A stretch of 64,000 nt of DNA from Streptomyces albireticuli (lineage in GTDB: Bacteria > Actinomycetota > Actinomycetes > Streptomycetales > Streptomycetaceae). The translations under genes and the position numbers were made by a program. The stretch covers positions 310,001-374,000 of the forward strand of contig NZ_JAJQQS010000003.1 in assembly GCF_021228125.1 (NCBI RefSeq), in the 5' to 3' direction. Of the stretch, positions 9,186 to 17,649 are shown piece by piece (the stretch's first letter is position 1; each line of letters begins with the position of its first letter). The notes beneath the pieces are model-generated. The model was given only the letters and a program-made list of their open reading frames with translations, was not told where the DNA came from and searched no databases.

Positions 9186-9884
9186 ATGGCATTCCTACAG
9201 CTGATCGACTGCAAGACCCGTAGATACGACGATATGGACTGGCTCATGGACCGGTGGCTGGAGCTGACCGAGGGCAGGCGCACCGCCACCCACTCGGTCG
9301 TCGGCCGGGACCGCGCCCGGAGCGACCATTACGTGGAGATCGTGGAATTCCCGTCCTACGAGGACGCGATGCGGAACTCCGGTCTGCCGGAGACCAACCG
9401 CGTCTTCGAGGAGATGGTGGCGCTCTGCGACGGCATGCCGACCTTCACCGACCTCGATGTGGTCCGGGACGAACAGCTCGACAAGAGGACGGTCCGCCGG
9501 TTCTTCGACGACATCGCCGTCCGCGGCGACCTCGCCCTCGTCGACGAGCTGTTCACCAGCGACTACCGCGACCACGACATCGCGAAGACGCAGGACACCA
9601 CCGTCGGTTCCGACGTCGTCAAGGAGGACGTCGCCGGCTGGCGGGCGGCGTTCGACTTCGAGTTCACCCTCCACGACCAGGTGGCCGAGGGCGACAGGGT
9701 CGCCACGCGCTGGACCTGGCGCGGCACCCACCACGGCGCGTTCATGGGCCTCGACGCCACGGGGCGGGTGGGGGAGATGGAGGGCGTGACCGTCTTCGCG
9801 TTCCGCGGCGGGAGGATCTGCGAGGGGTGGTGGACGTACGACCTGCTGAGCCTGCTGCGCGCGCTGGACATCGTGCGGCTCTGA
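9186..9884 (+). CDS. SnoaL-like (ester cyclase type) polyketide cyclase-fold protein
   Basis: A 232-residue two-part protein. Residues 1-95 look like a small ferredoxin-like dimeric alpha-beta barrel (HYVEIVEFPSYEDAM). Residues about 105-232 form a SnoaL-like/NTF2 cone domain with the pattern FTSDYRDHDI...ATRWTWRGTHHGAFMG, which is shared by ester-cyclase-type proteins. The ATG at 9186 follows GGGAGG by 6 nt. No biosynthetic partners lie beside it, so the substrate is unknown. Confidence 0.75.
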   Translation: MAFLQLIDCKTRRYDDMDWLMDRWLELTEGRRTATHSVVGRDRARSDHYVEIVEFPSYEDAMRNSGLPETNRVFEEMVALCDGMPTFTDLDVVRDEQLDKRTVRRFFDDIAVRGDLALVDELFTSDYRDHDIAKTQDTTVGSDVVKEDVAGWRAAFDFEFTLHDQVAEGDRVATRWTWRGTHHGAFMGLDATGRVGEMEGVTVFAFRGGRICEGWWTYDLLSLLRALDIVRL

Positions 9885-9889
9885 GCCGG

Positions 9890-9975
9890 ACGCCGGGCGG
9901 GCCGGGCGATGCGTCGCGCGGCCCTGAGCCGGACCCCGGGGCGGGCGATGCGGTCCGCCCGCTGTTCCAGGACAC
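9890..9975. repeat. Imperfect tandem duplication in an intergenic gap
   Basis: The segment beginning CTGAGCCGGACGCCGGGCGG is repeated about 40 nt later as CTGAGCCGGACCCCGGGGCG. Both copies end in GGGCGATGCG. It fills much of the gap between convergent genes. No further function is visible. Confidence 0.4.
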
Positions 9976-10004
9976 CGGCGGGGCCGGCCCGCCACGGCGC
10001 GGCC

Positions 10005-10760
10005 TCAGCCCACCGTCCAGCCGAAGCGCGGGGCCCGCCGCTCCAGGAAGGCCGCGACCCCTTCCACCGTCTCCCCGCTGCCGTGCCCCTGCGCTTCCCA
10101 GTGCGCCAGCCGCTCCGTCCCCGCCACGGGTGCCGCCGCGAACTCCTTCGCCGCCACCTGGGTGAGCTGGGACCGCGAGGCGAGCACCGCCGCGAACTCC
10201 GCCACCCGCCCGTCGAGCGCCTCCGCCGGCCACACCTCGTCCACCAGGCCCGTGCGCAGCGCGCGCTCCGTGCCGATCAACTCGGCCGAGAACAGCAGGT
10301 ATTTGGCGGTCGCCGGGCCGACCAGCTCGACCAGCCGCCGGGTGGACGAGGCCGCGTAGACGATCCCCAGCTTGGCCGGGGTGATCCCGAAGGACGCCCC
10401 CTCGGCGGCGAAGCGCAGGTCGCAGGCGGCCGCGAGCTGGCAGCCGCCGCCCACGCAGTAGCCGCGCACGGCCGCGACCGTCGGCTTGGGGAAGGCGGCG
10501 AGGGCCTCCTCGGCGGCGACCGCCAGGTCCCGGGAGGCGTCCGCGCCGGCGGTGAGCGAGGAGATGTCCGCGCCCGCGCAGAAGGTGTCGCCCTCGCCGG
10601 TCAGCACCAGCACCCGGACCGCGGGGTCGGCCGCGCAGCGCTCCAGGAGCGGGGGCAGGGCCCGCCACATGGCCGTGGTCATGGCGTTCCGCTTGGCGGG
10701 GTTGGCGATGCGGACGGTGGCGGTGGCGTCGGTGACGTCCAGATGCAGTGCGGGCTCCAT
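10005..10760 (-). CDS. Enoyl-CoA hydratase/isomerase (crotonase-fold) protein lacking canonical glutamates
   Basis: A 251-residue crotonase-superfamily protein. Both halves of the oxyanion hole are present: CAGADI near residue 62 and VRGYCVGGGC near residue 100. The two catalytic glutamates of true enoyl-CoA hydratases are not: the residue after GGGC is Gln rather than Glu, and the usual PE in the following helix is Pro-Ala (ITPAKLG). It is therefore probably not an ordinary hydratase; isomerase, dehalogenase or hydrolase chemistry on acyl-CoA is possible. It is monocistronic, and its ATG is 10760. Confidence 0.82.
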   Translation of the reverse strand: MEPALHLDVTDATATVRIANPAKRNAMTTAMWRALPPLLERCAADPAVRVLVLTGEGDTFCAGADISSLTAGADASRDLAVAAEEALAAFPKPTVAAVRGYCVGGGCQLAAACDLRFAAEGASFGITPAKLGIVYAASSTRRLVELVGPATAKYLLFSAELIGTERALRTGLVDEVWPAEALDGRVAEFAAVLASRSQLTQVAAKEFAAAPVAGTERLAHWEAQGHGSGETVEGVAAFLERRAPRFGWTVG

Positions 10761-10834
10761 GGCCGGATGCTATCCGGGGCGGGCGGGGGCGATCCGGCCT
10801 ATGATCAAGCGGGGGGCGCTACGAGGAGGCGCTC

Positions 10835-11470
10835 ATGTCCAAGGGCACACGCCGGGCGCGGGACCCGGGCGGTCGCAGGCTCCACAGAGGCTTCGGGGTG
10901 CTGGCGCTGCTGGGCGGTGTGCTGGTCCTCGCGGGGCTGGTGGGCCTGGCCTACGTCGGCTTCGCGACGCTCACCACGATGATCCTCTTCGGCTGGCTGC
11001 TGCTGATCGGCGGGCTCGTCGGCCTGCTGCACGCCGTCCAGTCCAGGGAGAGCAACTTCTTCTGGCTCGGGGTGGTGGTCGCCGCGCTGAACATGGCGGC
11101 CGGCGTGGTGGTGATCCGGCGTCCCGAGGTGGCCGCCGAGGCGCTGACGATGTTCGCGGCCCTGCTCTTCCTCACCGGCGGTGTCTTCCGGCTGGTGGGC
11201 AGCATGGTGGTGCGCGGGCCGCAGTTCGGCTGGACGCTGCTCCAGGGTGCGTTCGGGCTGTTGCTGGGCATCCTGGTGCTGGGTGACTGGCCGCACAGCA
11301 GCCTCTACGTCATCGGCACGTTCATCTCGCTCGCCCTGCTCTTCGACGGGCTCGGCCTGATCGCGCTGGGGGTCGGCGGGCGGCGTGTCGTCAACCTGGT
11401 GACGGAATCAAATGTTCCGGATCGTTCAGCGAGCAACGACCGGGGCGGCCAGGAACAGTCGCGTGAGTGA
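10835..11470 (+). CDS. HdeD family (DUF308) membrane protein
   Basis: A 211-residue integral membrane protein with about six hydrophobic segments between residues 20 and 185 and short polar loops, matching the DUF308/HdeD acid-resistance family. The basic N-terminus (MSKGTRRARDPGGRR) should be cytoplasmic. A GAGG precedes the ATG at 10835. It stands alone and is divergent from the crotonase gene. In Escherichia coli HdeD affects acid tolerance at high cell density; the role in Streptomyces is not established. Confidence 0.8.
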   Translation: MSKGTRRARDPGGRRLHRGFGVLALLGGVLVLAGLVGLAYVGFATLTTMILFGWLLLIGGLVGLLHAVQSRESNFFWLGVVVAALNMAAGVVVIRRPEVAAEALTMFAALLFLTGGVFRLVGSMVVRGPQFGWTLLQGAFGLLLGILVLGDWPHSSLYVIGTFISLALLFDGLGLIALGVGGRRVVNLVTESNVPDRSASNDRGGQEQSRE

Positions 11471-11597
11471 CCGTGGCATACGCACGTGATCAAAATCCGT
11501 CGATAGATGCTGACTTCTGTTCAGCCTGCCGGTGCGGACCCTCAGGTTCCCAACACTCAAGGGTGCGGTCGACCAGGGTGAGGGGTTGGTATCGGAC

Positions 11598-12098
11598 ATG
11601 GAAATCCTCGGGAGCGTCCCGCCCGACCCGGGACAGGCCCCGCCCCGCAGACCGATCGAGTTCGACGGTGCCTGGCGGTTCACGGCTCCCGCGCTGGACT
11701 CCTCCGTGCCCCGGGCCCGGCACGCGGTCCGCGACCTGCTCCGGCACCAGCGGGTGGCGCTGGCCGAGGACCTGCTCCAGGGGCTGCTGCTGATCGTCTC
11801 CGAGCTCGTCACCAACGCCGTGCGGCACGCCGCGCTGCTCTCCCCGGAAGTCTCCGTGGAGGTCTCCCTCGGCCCGGACTGGGTGCGGGTGGCCGTCGAG
11901 GACGACCACCCCTACCGGCCCAAGCCCCTGGAGGCCGGCGAGGACCAGACCGGCGGCCGGGGGCTGCTGCTCGTCAAGGCCATCTCGGACGAGGCCGGCG
12001 GCCTCTGCGACGTGGAGCACACCGCGAGCGGCGGCAAGGTGGTCTGGGCCGCCCTGCCGCTCGGCGCTCCGGCTACCAGCCCGCCGCGTCCCCGGTGA
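11598..12098 (+). CDS. RsbW-like ATP-binding regulator (HATPase_c)
   Basis: A 166-residue GHKL-fold ATPase of the anti-sigma/RsbW type, very abundant in Streptomyces. The N box is LIVSELVTNAVRHA near residue 78, and the G1 box is GGRGLLLVKAISDEAG. There is no sensor or phosphoacceptor domain, so it probably acts by binding a sigma factor or anti-anti-sigma partner encoded elsewhere. The ATG at 11598 is used; an in-frame TTG at 11586 directly after GAGGGG is an alternative. Its 3' end overlaps the convergent idi gene by 26 nt. Confidence 0.8.
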   Translation: MEILGSVPPDPGQAPPRRPIEFDGAWRFTAPALDSSVPRARHAVRDLLRHQRVALAEDLLQGLLLIVSELVTNAVRHAALLSPEVSVEVSLGPDWVRVAVEDDHPYRPKPLEAGEDQTGGRGLLLVKAISDEAGGLCDVEHTASGGKVVWAALPLGAPATSPPRPR

Positions 12099-12684
12099 TC
12101 TCGCGCACCACGGGCCGCGCGGTGTCCAGGACGTCCATGAACCACGCGGAGAAGGTGAACTTCTCCCGCAGCGCGTCCAGCTCGGCCGGGGTCACGAAGG
12201 CCGTCTCCTCGACCTCCTCCGGGTCCGGCCGCAGCGCGCCGCCCACGATCCCGACGAACAGGTGGTTGTACTCCTGCTCGACCAGGCCGGACGCCGGGTC
12301 CGGGTGGTTGTAGCGCACGGTGCCGGCCTCGCGCATCAGCGTGGGCGCGACACCGAGCTCCTCGCCCGTACGCCGCGCGGCGGCGACGAAGGGCGGCTCG
12401 CCCGGGTAGGGGTGGCCGCAGCAGGTGTTCGACCACACACCGGGGGAGTGGTACTTCCCGAGCGCCCGGCGCTGGAGCAGCAGCCGGCCCGTGTCGTCGA
12501 AGAGGAAGACCGAGAAGGCCCGGTGCAGCGTGCCCGGTGCGATGTGGGCGGACAGTTTCTCGGCGGTGCCGATGGTTCTGCCGGCCTCGTCGACCAGTTC
12601 CAGCATGATCGGTTCCGCTGTGCCTTCGGAGGTGGGGACCGCTGCGTCGTCGGTGGAGAGGCCCTCGGCGGGTGTGCTCGGCAT
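12073..12684 (-). CDS. idi: Isopentenyl-diphosphate delta-isomerase (type I)
   Basis: A 203-residue Nudix-fold type I IPP isomerase, which interconverts IPP and DMAPP. It carries the catalytic cysteine in SNTCCGHPYPGE near residue 100 and the acidic cluster PEEVEETAFVTPAEL that binds metal. HRAFSVFLFDDTGRLLLQRR marks the Nudix core. The start is ATG 12684; longer readings of this frame run into the neighbouring CDF gene and are not real. It lies 10 kb from the hopanoid operon, which encodes two MEP enzymes and a prenyl synthase, so it likely helps supply allylic primer for hopanoids and other isoprenoids. Confidence 0.93.
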   Translation of the reverse strand: MPSTPAEGLSTDDAAVPTSEGTAEPIMLELVDEAGRTIGTAEKLSAHIAPGTLHRAFSVFLFDDTGRLLLQRRALGKYHSPGVWSNTCCGHPYPGEPPFVAAARRTGEELGVAPTLMREAGTVRYNHPDPASGLVEQEYNHLFVGIVGGALRPDPEEVEETAFVTPAELDALREKFTFSAWFMDVLDTARPVVREITGDAAGW

Positions 12685-12740
12685 TGACCATCCTCGTTGT
12701 CGGTCGTCGGCCCACAAGTCTGCCGTACCGCGGCGCGGCG

Positions 12741-13688
12741 TCAATGACAGAGTCTGGCCTCGTGCTCCGCGTGGCCACCGGGCTCCAGCTGGAAGGTGCA
12801 GTGCTCCACGTCGAAGTGCTCGCCCAGGCAGCCCTGCAGGTCGTGCAGCATTTTCTCGTGGCCGACCGAGTCCAGCGCGGCATGGTCGACCACCACGTGC
12901 GCCGACAGCACGGGCATTCCGGATGTGATCGTCCACACATGAAGATCGTGCAGGTCCTCCACACCCGGCAGCGCCATGATGTGTGACCGGATCTCGTCTA
13001 TGTCGACGTTCCTCGGGGCCGCCTCCAGCAGGACGTCCAAGGCCTCCCGGAACAGCTTCACCGTCCGCGGGACGATCATCAGACCGATCAGCAGCGAGGC
13101 GACCGGGTCCGCCTGCGTCCACCCCGTCGCCATGATCACCAGCGCCGAGACCACCACGGCCAGCGAGCCCAGCGCGTCCGAGAGGACCTCCAGGAACGCC
13201 CCGCGCACATTGAGGCTCTCCTTCTGCCCCCGCATCAGCAGGCCCAGGGAGATCAGATTGGCGACCACACCCACCAGGCCGAAGACCACCGTCATACCGC
13301 CCGGCACCTCGGTGGGGTTCGCCAGCCGCTCGATCGCCTCGACGAGGATGAAGCCGCCCACGCCGAGCAGCAGCAGACAGTTCAGCAGCGCCGCCAGGAT
13401 CTCGGCGCGGGCGTAGCCGTACGTACGGCGACCGCCGGCCGGCCGGTTGGCGAAGTGGATCGCCACCAGCGCCATGCCCACCCCGACCGCGTCCGTCGCC
13501 ATGTGCCCGGCGTCCGCGAGCAGGGCCAGCGAACCCGTCAGCGCACTGCCGACGATCTCCGCGGCGAGCACCGTGAGGGTGATCCCCAGGGCGATCCGCA
13601 GCCGGCCCCGGTAGGCCGCGGCAGCCGTGCCGCCGGTGCCCGGCGGGGGGCCTCCGTGCGAATGGCCGTGGTCGTGCCCTGCGCCCAT
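12741..13688 (-). CDS. Cation diffusion facilitator (CzcD/ZitB-like)
   Basis: A 315-residue divalent metal/proton antiporter of the plasma membrane. A His-rich tip (GHDHGHSHGG) precedes six membrane segments, and a cytosolic ferredoxin-like domain of about 95 residues follows (DLHDLHVWTITSG). The TM2 metal site is HMATD. The TM5 position normally HxxxD reads EVLSD, replacing the first His by Glu, which may alter metal selectivity. The ATG at 13688 has GGGAGG 7 nt upstream. Likely substrates are Zn or Co; no metal regulator is adjacent. Confidence 0.87.
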   Translation of the reverse strand: MGAGHDHGHSHGGPPPGTGGTAAAAYRGRLRIALGITLTVLAAEIVGSALTGSLALLADAGHMATDAVGVGMALVAIHFANRPAGGRRTYGYARAEILAALLNCLLLLGVGGFILVEAIERLANPTEVPGGMTVVFGLVGVVANLISLGLLMRGQKESLNVRGAFLEVLSDALGSLAVVVSALVIMATGWTQADPVASLLIGLMIVPRTVKLFREALDVLLEAAPRNVDIDEIRSHIMALPGVEDLHDLHVWTITSGMPVLSAHVVVDHAALDSVGHEKMLHDLQGCLGEHFDVEHCTFQLEPGGHAEHEARLCH

Positions 13689-13839
13689 GAATGCCGCCTC
13701 CCGAACCGGTGCGCACCGGCCGGCGGACGCCGGCCGGGGCTTCAGTGAACTACGGGTGGGGGGTATGGGGCAACGCGGCACTGAACACCGTTGTCATGTG
13801 CTCTGACCTGCGGCGATGCCCCGACGCGCTGATCAGTGC

Positions 13840-14829
13840 TTATGCCGGGACACGGGCCCCGGGATGGTGGTGGCACCACCCTTCCCAGGCCGAACTCACC
13901 ATGCCGCGCACATCGTGCGCGGGGCTCCAGCCGAGCTCCCGGGCGATCAGTTCGTTCGAGGCGACGACACGCGCCGGATCACCCGGACGGCGTGGCTTGA
14001 CGACGGGCGCGGGGCTGTGGTGCCCGGTGACCTCCGCGATCAGGTCCGCCATCTCGCGGACGGACACCCCGTGCCCGGTGCCGACGTTCAGCGTGAGGTC
14101 GCCCGAGCCCGGCCGCTCGGCCAGCCGCCGGGCCGCCGCCAGGTGGGCCGTGGCCAGATCCTCGATATGGATGTAGTCACGGACACAGGTGCCGTCGGGG
14201 GTGGCGTAGTCGTCGCCGAAGATGCGCGGGCTCTCGCCCCGGCCGAGCCGGTCGAACATCATCGGGATGATGTTGTAGACCCCGGTGTCGGCCAGCTCGG
14301 GCGCGGCCGCCCCCGCCACGTTGAAGTAGCGCAGGCAGGCGGTGGACATGCCGTACGCCGAGCCGGTGGCCCGGACCAGCCACTCACCGGCCAGTTTGGT
14401 CTCCCCGTACGGGTTCATCGGCAGGCACGGCGTCTTCTCCGTGACGAGGTCGACGTCCGGCATGCCGTAGACCGCCGCGGAGGAGGAGAAGACGAAGCTC
14501 CCGACCTTCGCCGCGACCGCCGCCTCCAGCAGCACCGTCAGCCCGTGCATGTTCTCCCGGTAATAGAGCAGCGGCTTCTCCACCGACTCCCCGACCTGCT
14601 TCTTCGCCGCGAGATGCACCACACCCGTGACGCCCAGCCGGGCGAACGCGGAGTCCAGCAGCTCGCGGTCCAGGACGGAGCCCCGCACCAGCTCGCACTC
14701 CCCGGGCAGCCGCCCGGCCACGCCGGTGGACAGGTCGTCCAGCACGGCGACCCGCTCCCCCGCCGCCACCATCGCCCGCGCCACGTGCGCCCCGATGTAC
14801 CCGGCCCCGCCTGTGATCAGCCATGTCAT
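13840..14829 (-). CDS. galE: UDP-glucose 4-epimerase
   Basis: A 329-residue extended short-chain dehydrogenase. The NAD-binding motif GGAGYIGAHV is at residue 7. The catalytic Ser is in FSSSAAVYG and the YxxxK pair in NPYGETK. The segment CLRYFNVAGA is typical of GalE. The enzyme interconverts UDP-glucose and UDP-galactose. It is divergent from the envelope operon beginning at 15098, so UDP-galactose supply for that pathway's glycosyltransferase is a reasonable inference. The ATG at 14829 matches the start of the Rossmann fold. Confidence 0.93.
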   Translation of the reverse strand: MTWLITGGAGYIGAHVARAMVAAGERVAVLDDLSTGVAGRLPGECELVRGSVLDRELLDSAFARLGVTGVVHLAAKKQVGESVEKPLLYYRENMHGLTVLLEAAVAAKVGSFVFSSSAAVYGMPDVDLVTEKTPCLPMNPYGETKLAGEWLVRATGSAYGMSTACLRYFNVAGAAAPELADTGVYNIIPMMFDRLGRGESPRIFGDDYATPDGTCVRDYIHIEDLATAHLAAARRLAERPGSGDLTLNVGTGHGVSVREMADLIAEVTGHHSPAPVVKPRRPGDPARVVASNELIARELGWSPAHDVRGMVSSAWEGWCHHHPGARVPA

Positions 14830-15097
14830 AACGGCACCCTATTCCAGCCAAGGTAAGGGCCCCGTCGGCTTCACTTCTCTTCGCTTCTCTTCACTCCAGT
14901 GCGCCTGGAACCGCCGGCACGCCCCGTGCGTCCTGTCAGTGGTGGGAAGCCGGGGTGCACGTGCGGTGAACGGCACCTTCCGGTGATCCGATAGCCTCTG
15001 CCGACGTGCCGCCCGCACCGGGTTCCGGGCACGACTGCCGCCCGCCGCCTCCCGCGGCCCCCGAGGCGGCCATGTCAGCCGCAAGGAGTGAGTTCGT
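14830..15097. other. Divergent intergenic region between galE and the envelope operon
   Basis: This 268-nt stretch should hold promoters for both directions. Visible structure is a run of three 10-nt pyrimidine-rich repeats at 14871-14900 (TCACTTCTCT, TCGCTTCTCT, TCACTCCAGT) and an AAGGAG ribosome-binding site at 15083-15088. No clear -10/-35 pair or protein-coding region was recognised. Confidence 0.5.
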
Positions 15098-16915
15098 CTG
15101 TCGACCGCCATCCTCACCGGTCCGCCGCCCGCCGGCTCCTCCCTTGAGGAGGACCTGCGGTCCCTCGGCTTCGACGTCCGAGTGGCGACGGACGTCGCCG
15201 GGGCGCTGGCCGACGTCCCGGCCACCGAGCGGGTCGCCCTGGTGGACCCCGGCTTCGTAGGCCACGTCCACGCCCTGCGGCTGGCCCTGACCGACCCCCG
15301 CTTCCCGGCCGCCGCCGTCGAGGGCGCGCTCACCGCGCAGCCGGACGCGCGCGCGTCCCTCACGCGCGCGCTCGGCGCCGTGACGGCGGAGGGCCCCGCG
15401 GGCTCCGCGCCCGAAGGGCTCGCCCCCGCGCTCCCCGGCGCCCTCGCCGCCAGGCTGGAGGCCGACGGCGTCGCCGTGCACCGGCCCGAGCTCGGCGTGC
15501 TCGTCGCGGCCGTACCGGACGGCGAAGAGGCACGCGCGAAGACCCGCGCCGAGGTCGGGGCCGTCGACGACGAGGCCGTGCGCCTGCGCAACGCCGTGAA
15601 GTCCCGCGACGGCTTCTTCACCACCTTCTTCATCAGCCCGTACTCCCGCTACCTCGCCCGCTGGTGCGCCCGTCGCGGCCTCACCCCCAATCAGGTGACG
15701 ACCGCCTCGCTCCTCACGGCGCTGATCGCGGCGGGCTGCGCGGCCACGGGCACCCGGGGCGGCTTCGTCGCCGCCGGCGCGCTGCTCCTGTTCTCCTTCG
15801 CCCTGGACTGCACCGACGGCCAGCTCGCCCGCTACTCCCTCCAGTACTCCACGCTGGGCGCGTGGCTCGACGCCACGTTCGACCGCGCCAAGGAGTACGC
15901 CTTCTACGCGGGCCTGGCCCTGGGCGCCTCCCGGGGCGGCGGCCACGACGACGTATGGGCGCTCGCGCTCGGCGCGATGGTCCTCATGACCTGCCGGCAC
16001 GTCGTCGACTTCTCCTTCAACGAGGCGAACCACGACGCCACGGCCAACACGAGCCCGACGGCCGCGCTCTCCGGACGCCTCGACAGCGTCGGCTGGACCG
16101 TATGGGTCCGCCGCATGATCGTGCTGCCCATCGGCGAGCGCTGGGCGCTGATCGCGGTCCTCACGGCGCTCACCACGCCCCGCGTGGTCTTCGTCGTCCT
16201 CCTGATCGGCTGCGCCTTCGCCGCCTGCTACACCACCGCCGGCCGCGTGCTGCGCTCTCTCACCCGCAAGGCCCGGCGCACCGACCGGGCCGCCCAGGCC
16301 CTGGCCGACCTCGCCGACTCCGGACCGATCGCCGAGGCAGCGGGCCGGACACTCGGCGCCACCGTGCCCGGCCGTGCCTACGGCCCCCCCTTCTGGGCCG
16401 TGCTGGCGGCGGCCTGCCTGCTGATCGGGCCGCTCGTCACCGGCAATGGCGGCAGCTGGCGGGCCGTGCTCCAGGCCGTGGTGTACGCCGTCTTCGCGGG
16501 CGTCGCCGTCGCCCAGCCCCTCAAGGGCCCCCTGGACTGGCTGGTCCCGCCGGTCTTCCGGGCCGCCGAGTACGGGCTCGTGCTCACGCTCGCGGCGCAG
16601 TCGGACGCCCCCGGCGCCCTGCCCGCTGCTTTCGGCCTGGTCGCCGCGGTCGCCTACCATCACTACGACACGGTGTACCGCATCCGCGGTGGCACCGGCG
16701 CGCCCCCGCACTGGCTGGTGCGGGCGATCGGCGGACACGAGGGACGCGTCCTGGCGGTCACGATCGCCGCCGCCCTGTGGCACGGCCAAGGTTTCACCAT
16801 CGCGCTGACGGTCCTCGCGGCCGCCGTCGCGATCACGGTGCTCATCGAGAGCATCCGTTTCTGGGTGTCCTCCGGGGCGCCCGCAGTACACGACGAAACA
16901 GGAGAACCCGCATGA
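15098..16915 (+). CDS. CDP-alcohol phosphatidyltransferase with a novel N-terminal domain
   Basis: A 605-residue membrane protein. Residues about 1-165 form a soluble domain of unknown type. A CDP-alcohol phosphotransferase domain follows, with the complete signature D-x2-DG-x2-AR-x8-G-x3-D-x3-D (starting DCTDGQLAR), and the C-terminal half adds further membrane segments. It would join a CDP-activated alcohol to a hydroxyl acceptor at the membrane. The best start is a CTG at 15098, 9 nt after AAGGAG, because in-frame coding sequence (STAILTGPPAG) begins there; the first standard start in frame is GTG 15182, which would remove the first beta strand. The stop overlaps the next gene's ATG by 4 nt, so translation is coupled. 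Neither donor nor acceptor alcohol can be named. Confidence 0.78.
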   Translation: MSTAILTGPPPAGSSLEEDLRSLGFDVRVATDVAGALADVPATERVALVDPGFVGHVHALRLALTDPRFPAAAVEGALTAQPDARASLTRALGAVTAEGPAGSAPEGLAPALPGALAARLEADGVAVHRPELGVLVAAVPDGEEARAKTRAEVGAVDDEAVRLRNAVKSRDGFFTTFFISPYSRYLARWCARRGLTPNQVTTASLLTALIAAGCAATGTRGGFVAAGALLLFSFALDCTDGQLARYSLQYSTLGAWLDATFDRAKEYAFYAGLALGASRGGGHDDVWALALGAMVLMTCRHVVDFSFNEANHDATANTSPTAALSGRLDSVGWTVWVRRMIVLPIGERWALIAVLTALTTPRVVFVVLLIGCAFAACYTTAGRVLRSLTRKARRTDRAAQALADLADSGPIAEAAGRTLGATVPGRAYGPPFWAVLAAACLLIGPLVTGNGGSWRAVLQAVVYAVFAGVAVAQPLKGPLDWLVPPVFRAAEYGLVLTLAAQSDAPGALPAAFGLVAAVAYHHYDTVYRIRGGTGAPPHWLVRAIGGHEGRVLAVTIAAALWHGQGFTIALTVLAAAVAITVLIESIRFWVSSGAPAVHDETGEPA

Positions 16916-17649
16916 TCGGCCTCGTGCTGGCTGCCGGCGCCGGACGGCGTCTGCGTCCCTACACCGACACTCTGCCCAAGGCCCTGGTGCCGGTGGACGG
17001 TGATATCACCATCCTCGACCTCACCCTGGCCAACTTCGCCGAGATCGGTCTGACCGAGGTCGCGATCATCGTGGGCTACCGCAAGGAGGCCGTGTACGCC
17101 CGCAAGGAGGCCCTCGAGGCCAAGTACGGCCTGAAGCTCACCCTGATCGACAACGACAAGGCCGAGGAGTGGAACAACGCCTACTCCCTGTGGTGCGGCC
17201 GTGACGCCCTCAAGGACGGCGTGATCCTCGCCAACGGCGACACCGTGCACCCGGTCTCCGTCGAGAAGACCCTCCTCGCCGCCCGCGGCAAGGGCCAGAA
17301 GATCATCCTCGCCCTCGACACGGTGAAGCAGCTCGCCGACGAGGAGATGAAGGTCGTCGTCGACGCCGAGAAGGGCGTCCAGAAGATCACCAAGCTGATG
17401 GACCCGGCCGAGGCCACCGGTGAGTACATCGGTGTCACCCTGATCGAGGGCGAGGCCGCCGCCGAGCTGGCCGACGCCCTGAAGGTCACCTTCGAGCGCG
17501 ACCCCGACCTCTACTACGAGGACGGCTACCAGGAGCTCGTCAACCGCGGCTTCAAGGTCGACGTGGCGCCCATCGGCGACGTCAAGTGGGTCGAGATCGA
17601 CAACCACGACGACCTCGCCAAGGGCCGGGGGATCGCGTGCCAGTACTGA
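16912..17649 (+). CDS. Nucleotidyltransferase (phosphocholine/sugar-phosphate cytidylyltransferase type)
   Basis: A 245-residue GT-A-fold nucleotidyltransferase. The pyrophosphorylase signature LAAGAGRRLRPYTDTLPKAL is at the N-terminus, and the metal-binding Asp is in LANGDTVHP. It resembles the phosphocholine cytidylyltransferase family. It probably makes the CDP- (or other NDP-) alcohol used by one of the two CDP-alcohol transferases beside it. It overlaps the upstream gene (ATGA) and the downstream gene by 13 nt. The true substrate could be an alditol phosphate or inositol phosphate. Confidence 0.82.
   Translation: MIGLVLAAGAGRRLRPYTDTLPKALVPVDGDITILDLTLANFAEIGLTEVAIIVGYRKEAVYARKEALEAKYGLKLTLIDNDKAEEWNNAYSLWCGRDALKDGVILANGDTVHPVSVEKTLLAARGKGQKIILALDTVKQLADEEMKVVVDAEKGVQKITKLMDPAEATGEYIGVTLIEGEAAAELADALKVTFERDPDLYYEDGYQELVNRGFKVDVAPIGDVKWVEIDNHDDLAKGRGIACQY

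Noticed and set aside
12073..13716. A 547-codon minus-strand frame appearing to join a transporter-like region to idi
   Set aside because: The first part is an out-of-frame reading of the CDF gene; only the last 203 residues from ATG 12684 are a real protein.
14936..16891. A 651-codon open frame on the minus strand
   Set aside because: It is antisense to the first CDP-alcohol transferase; composition is low complexity and there is no recognisable motif.
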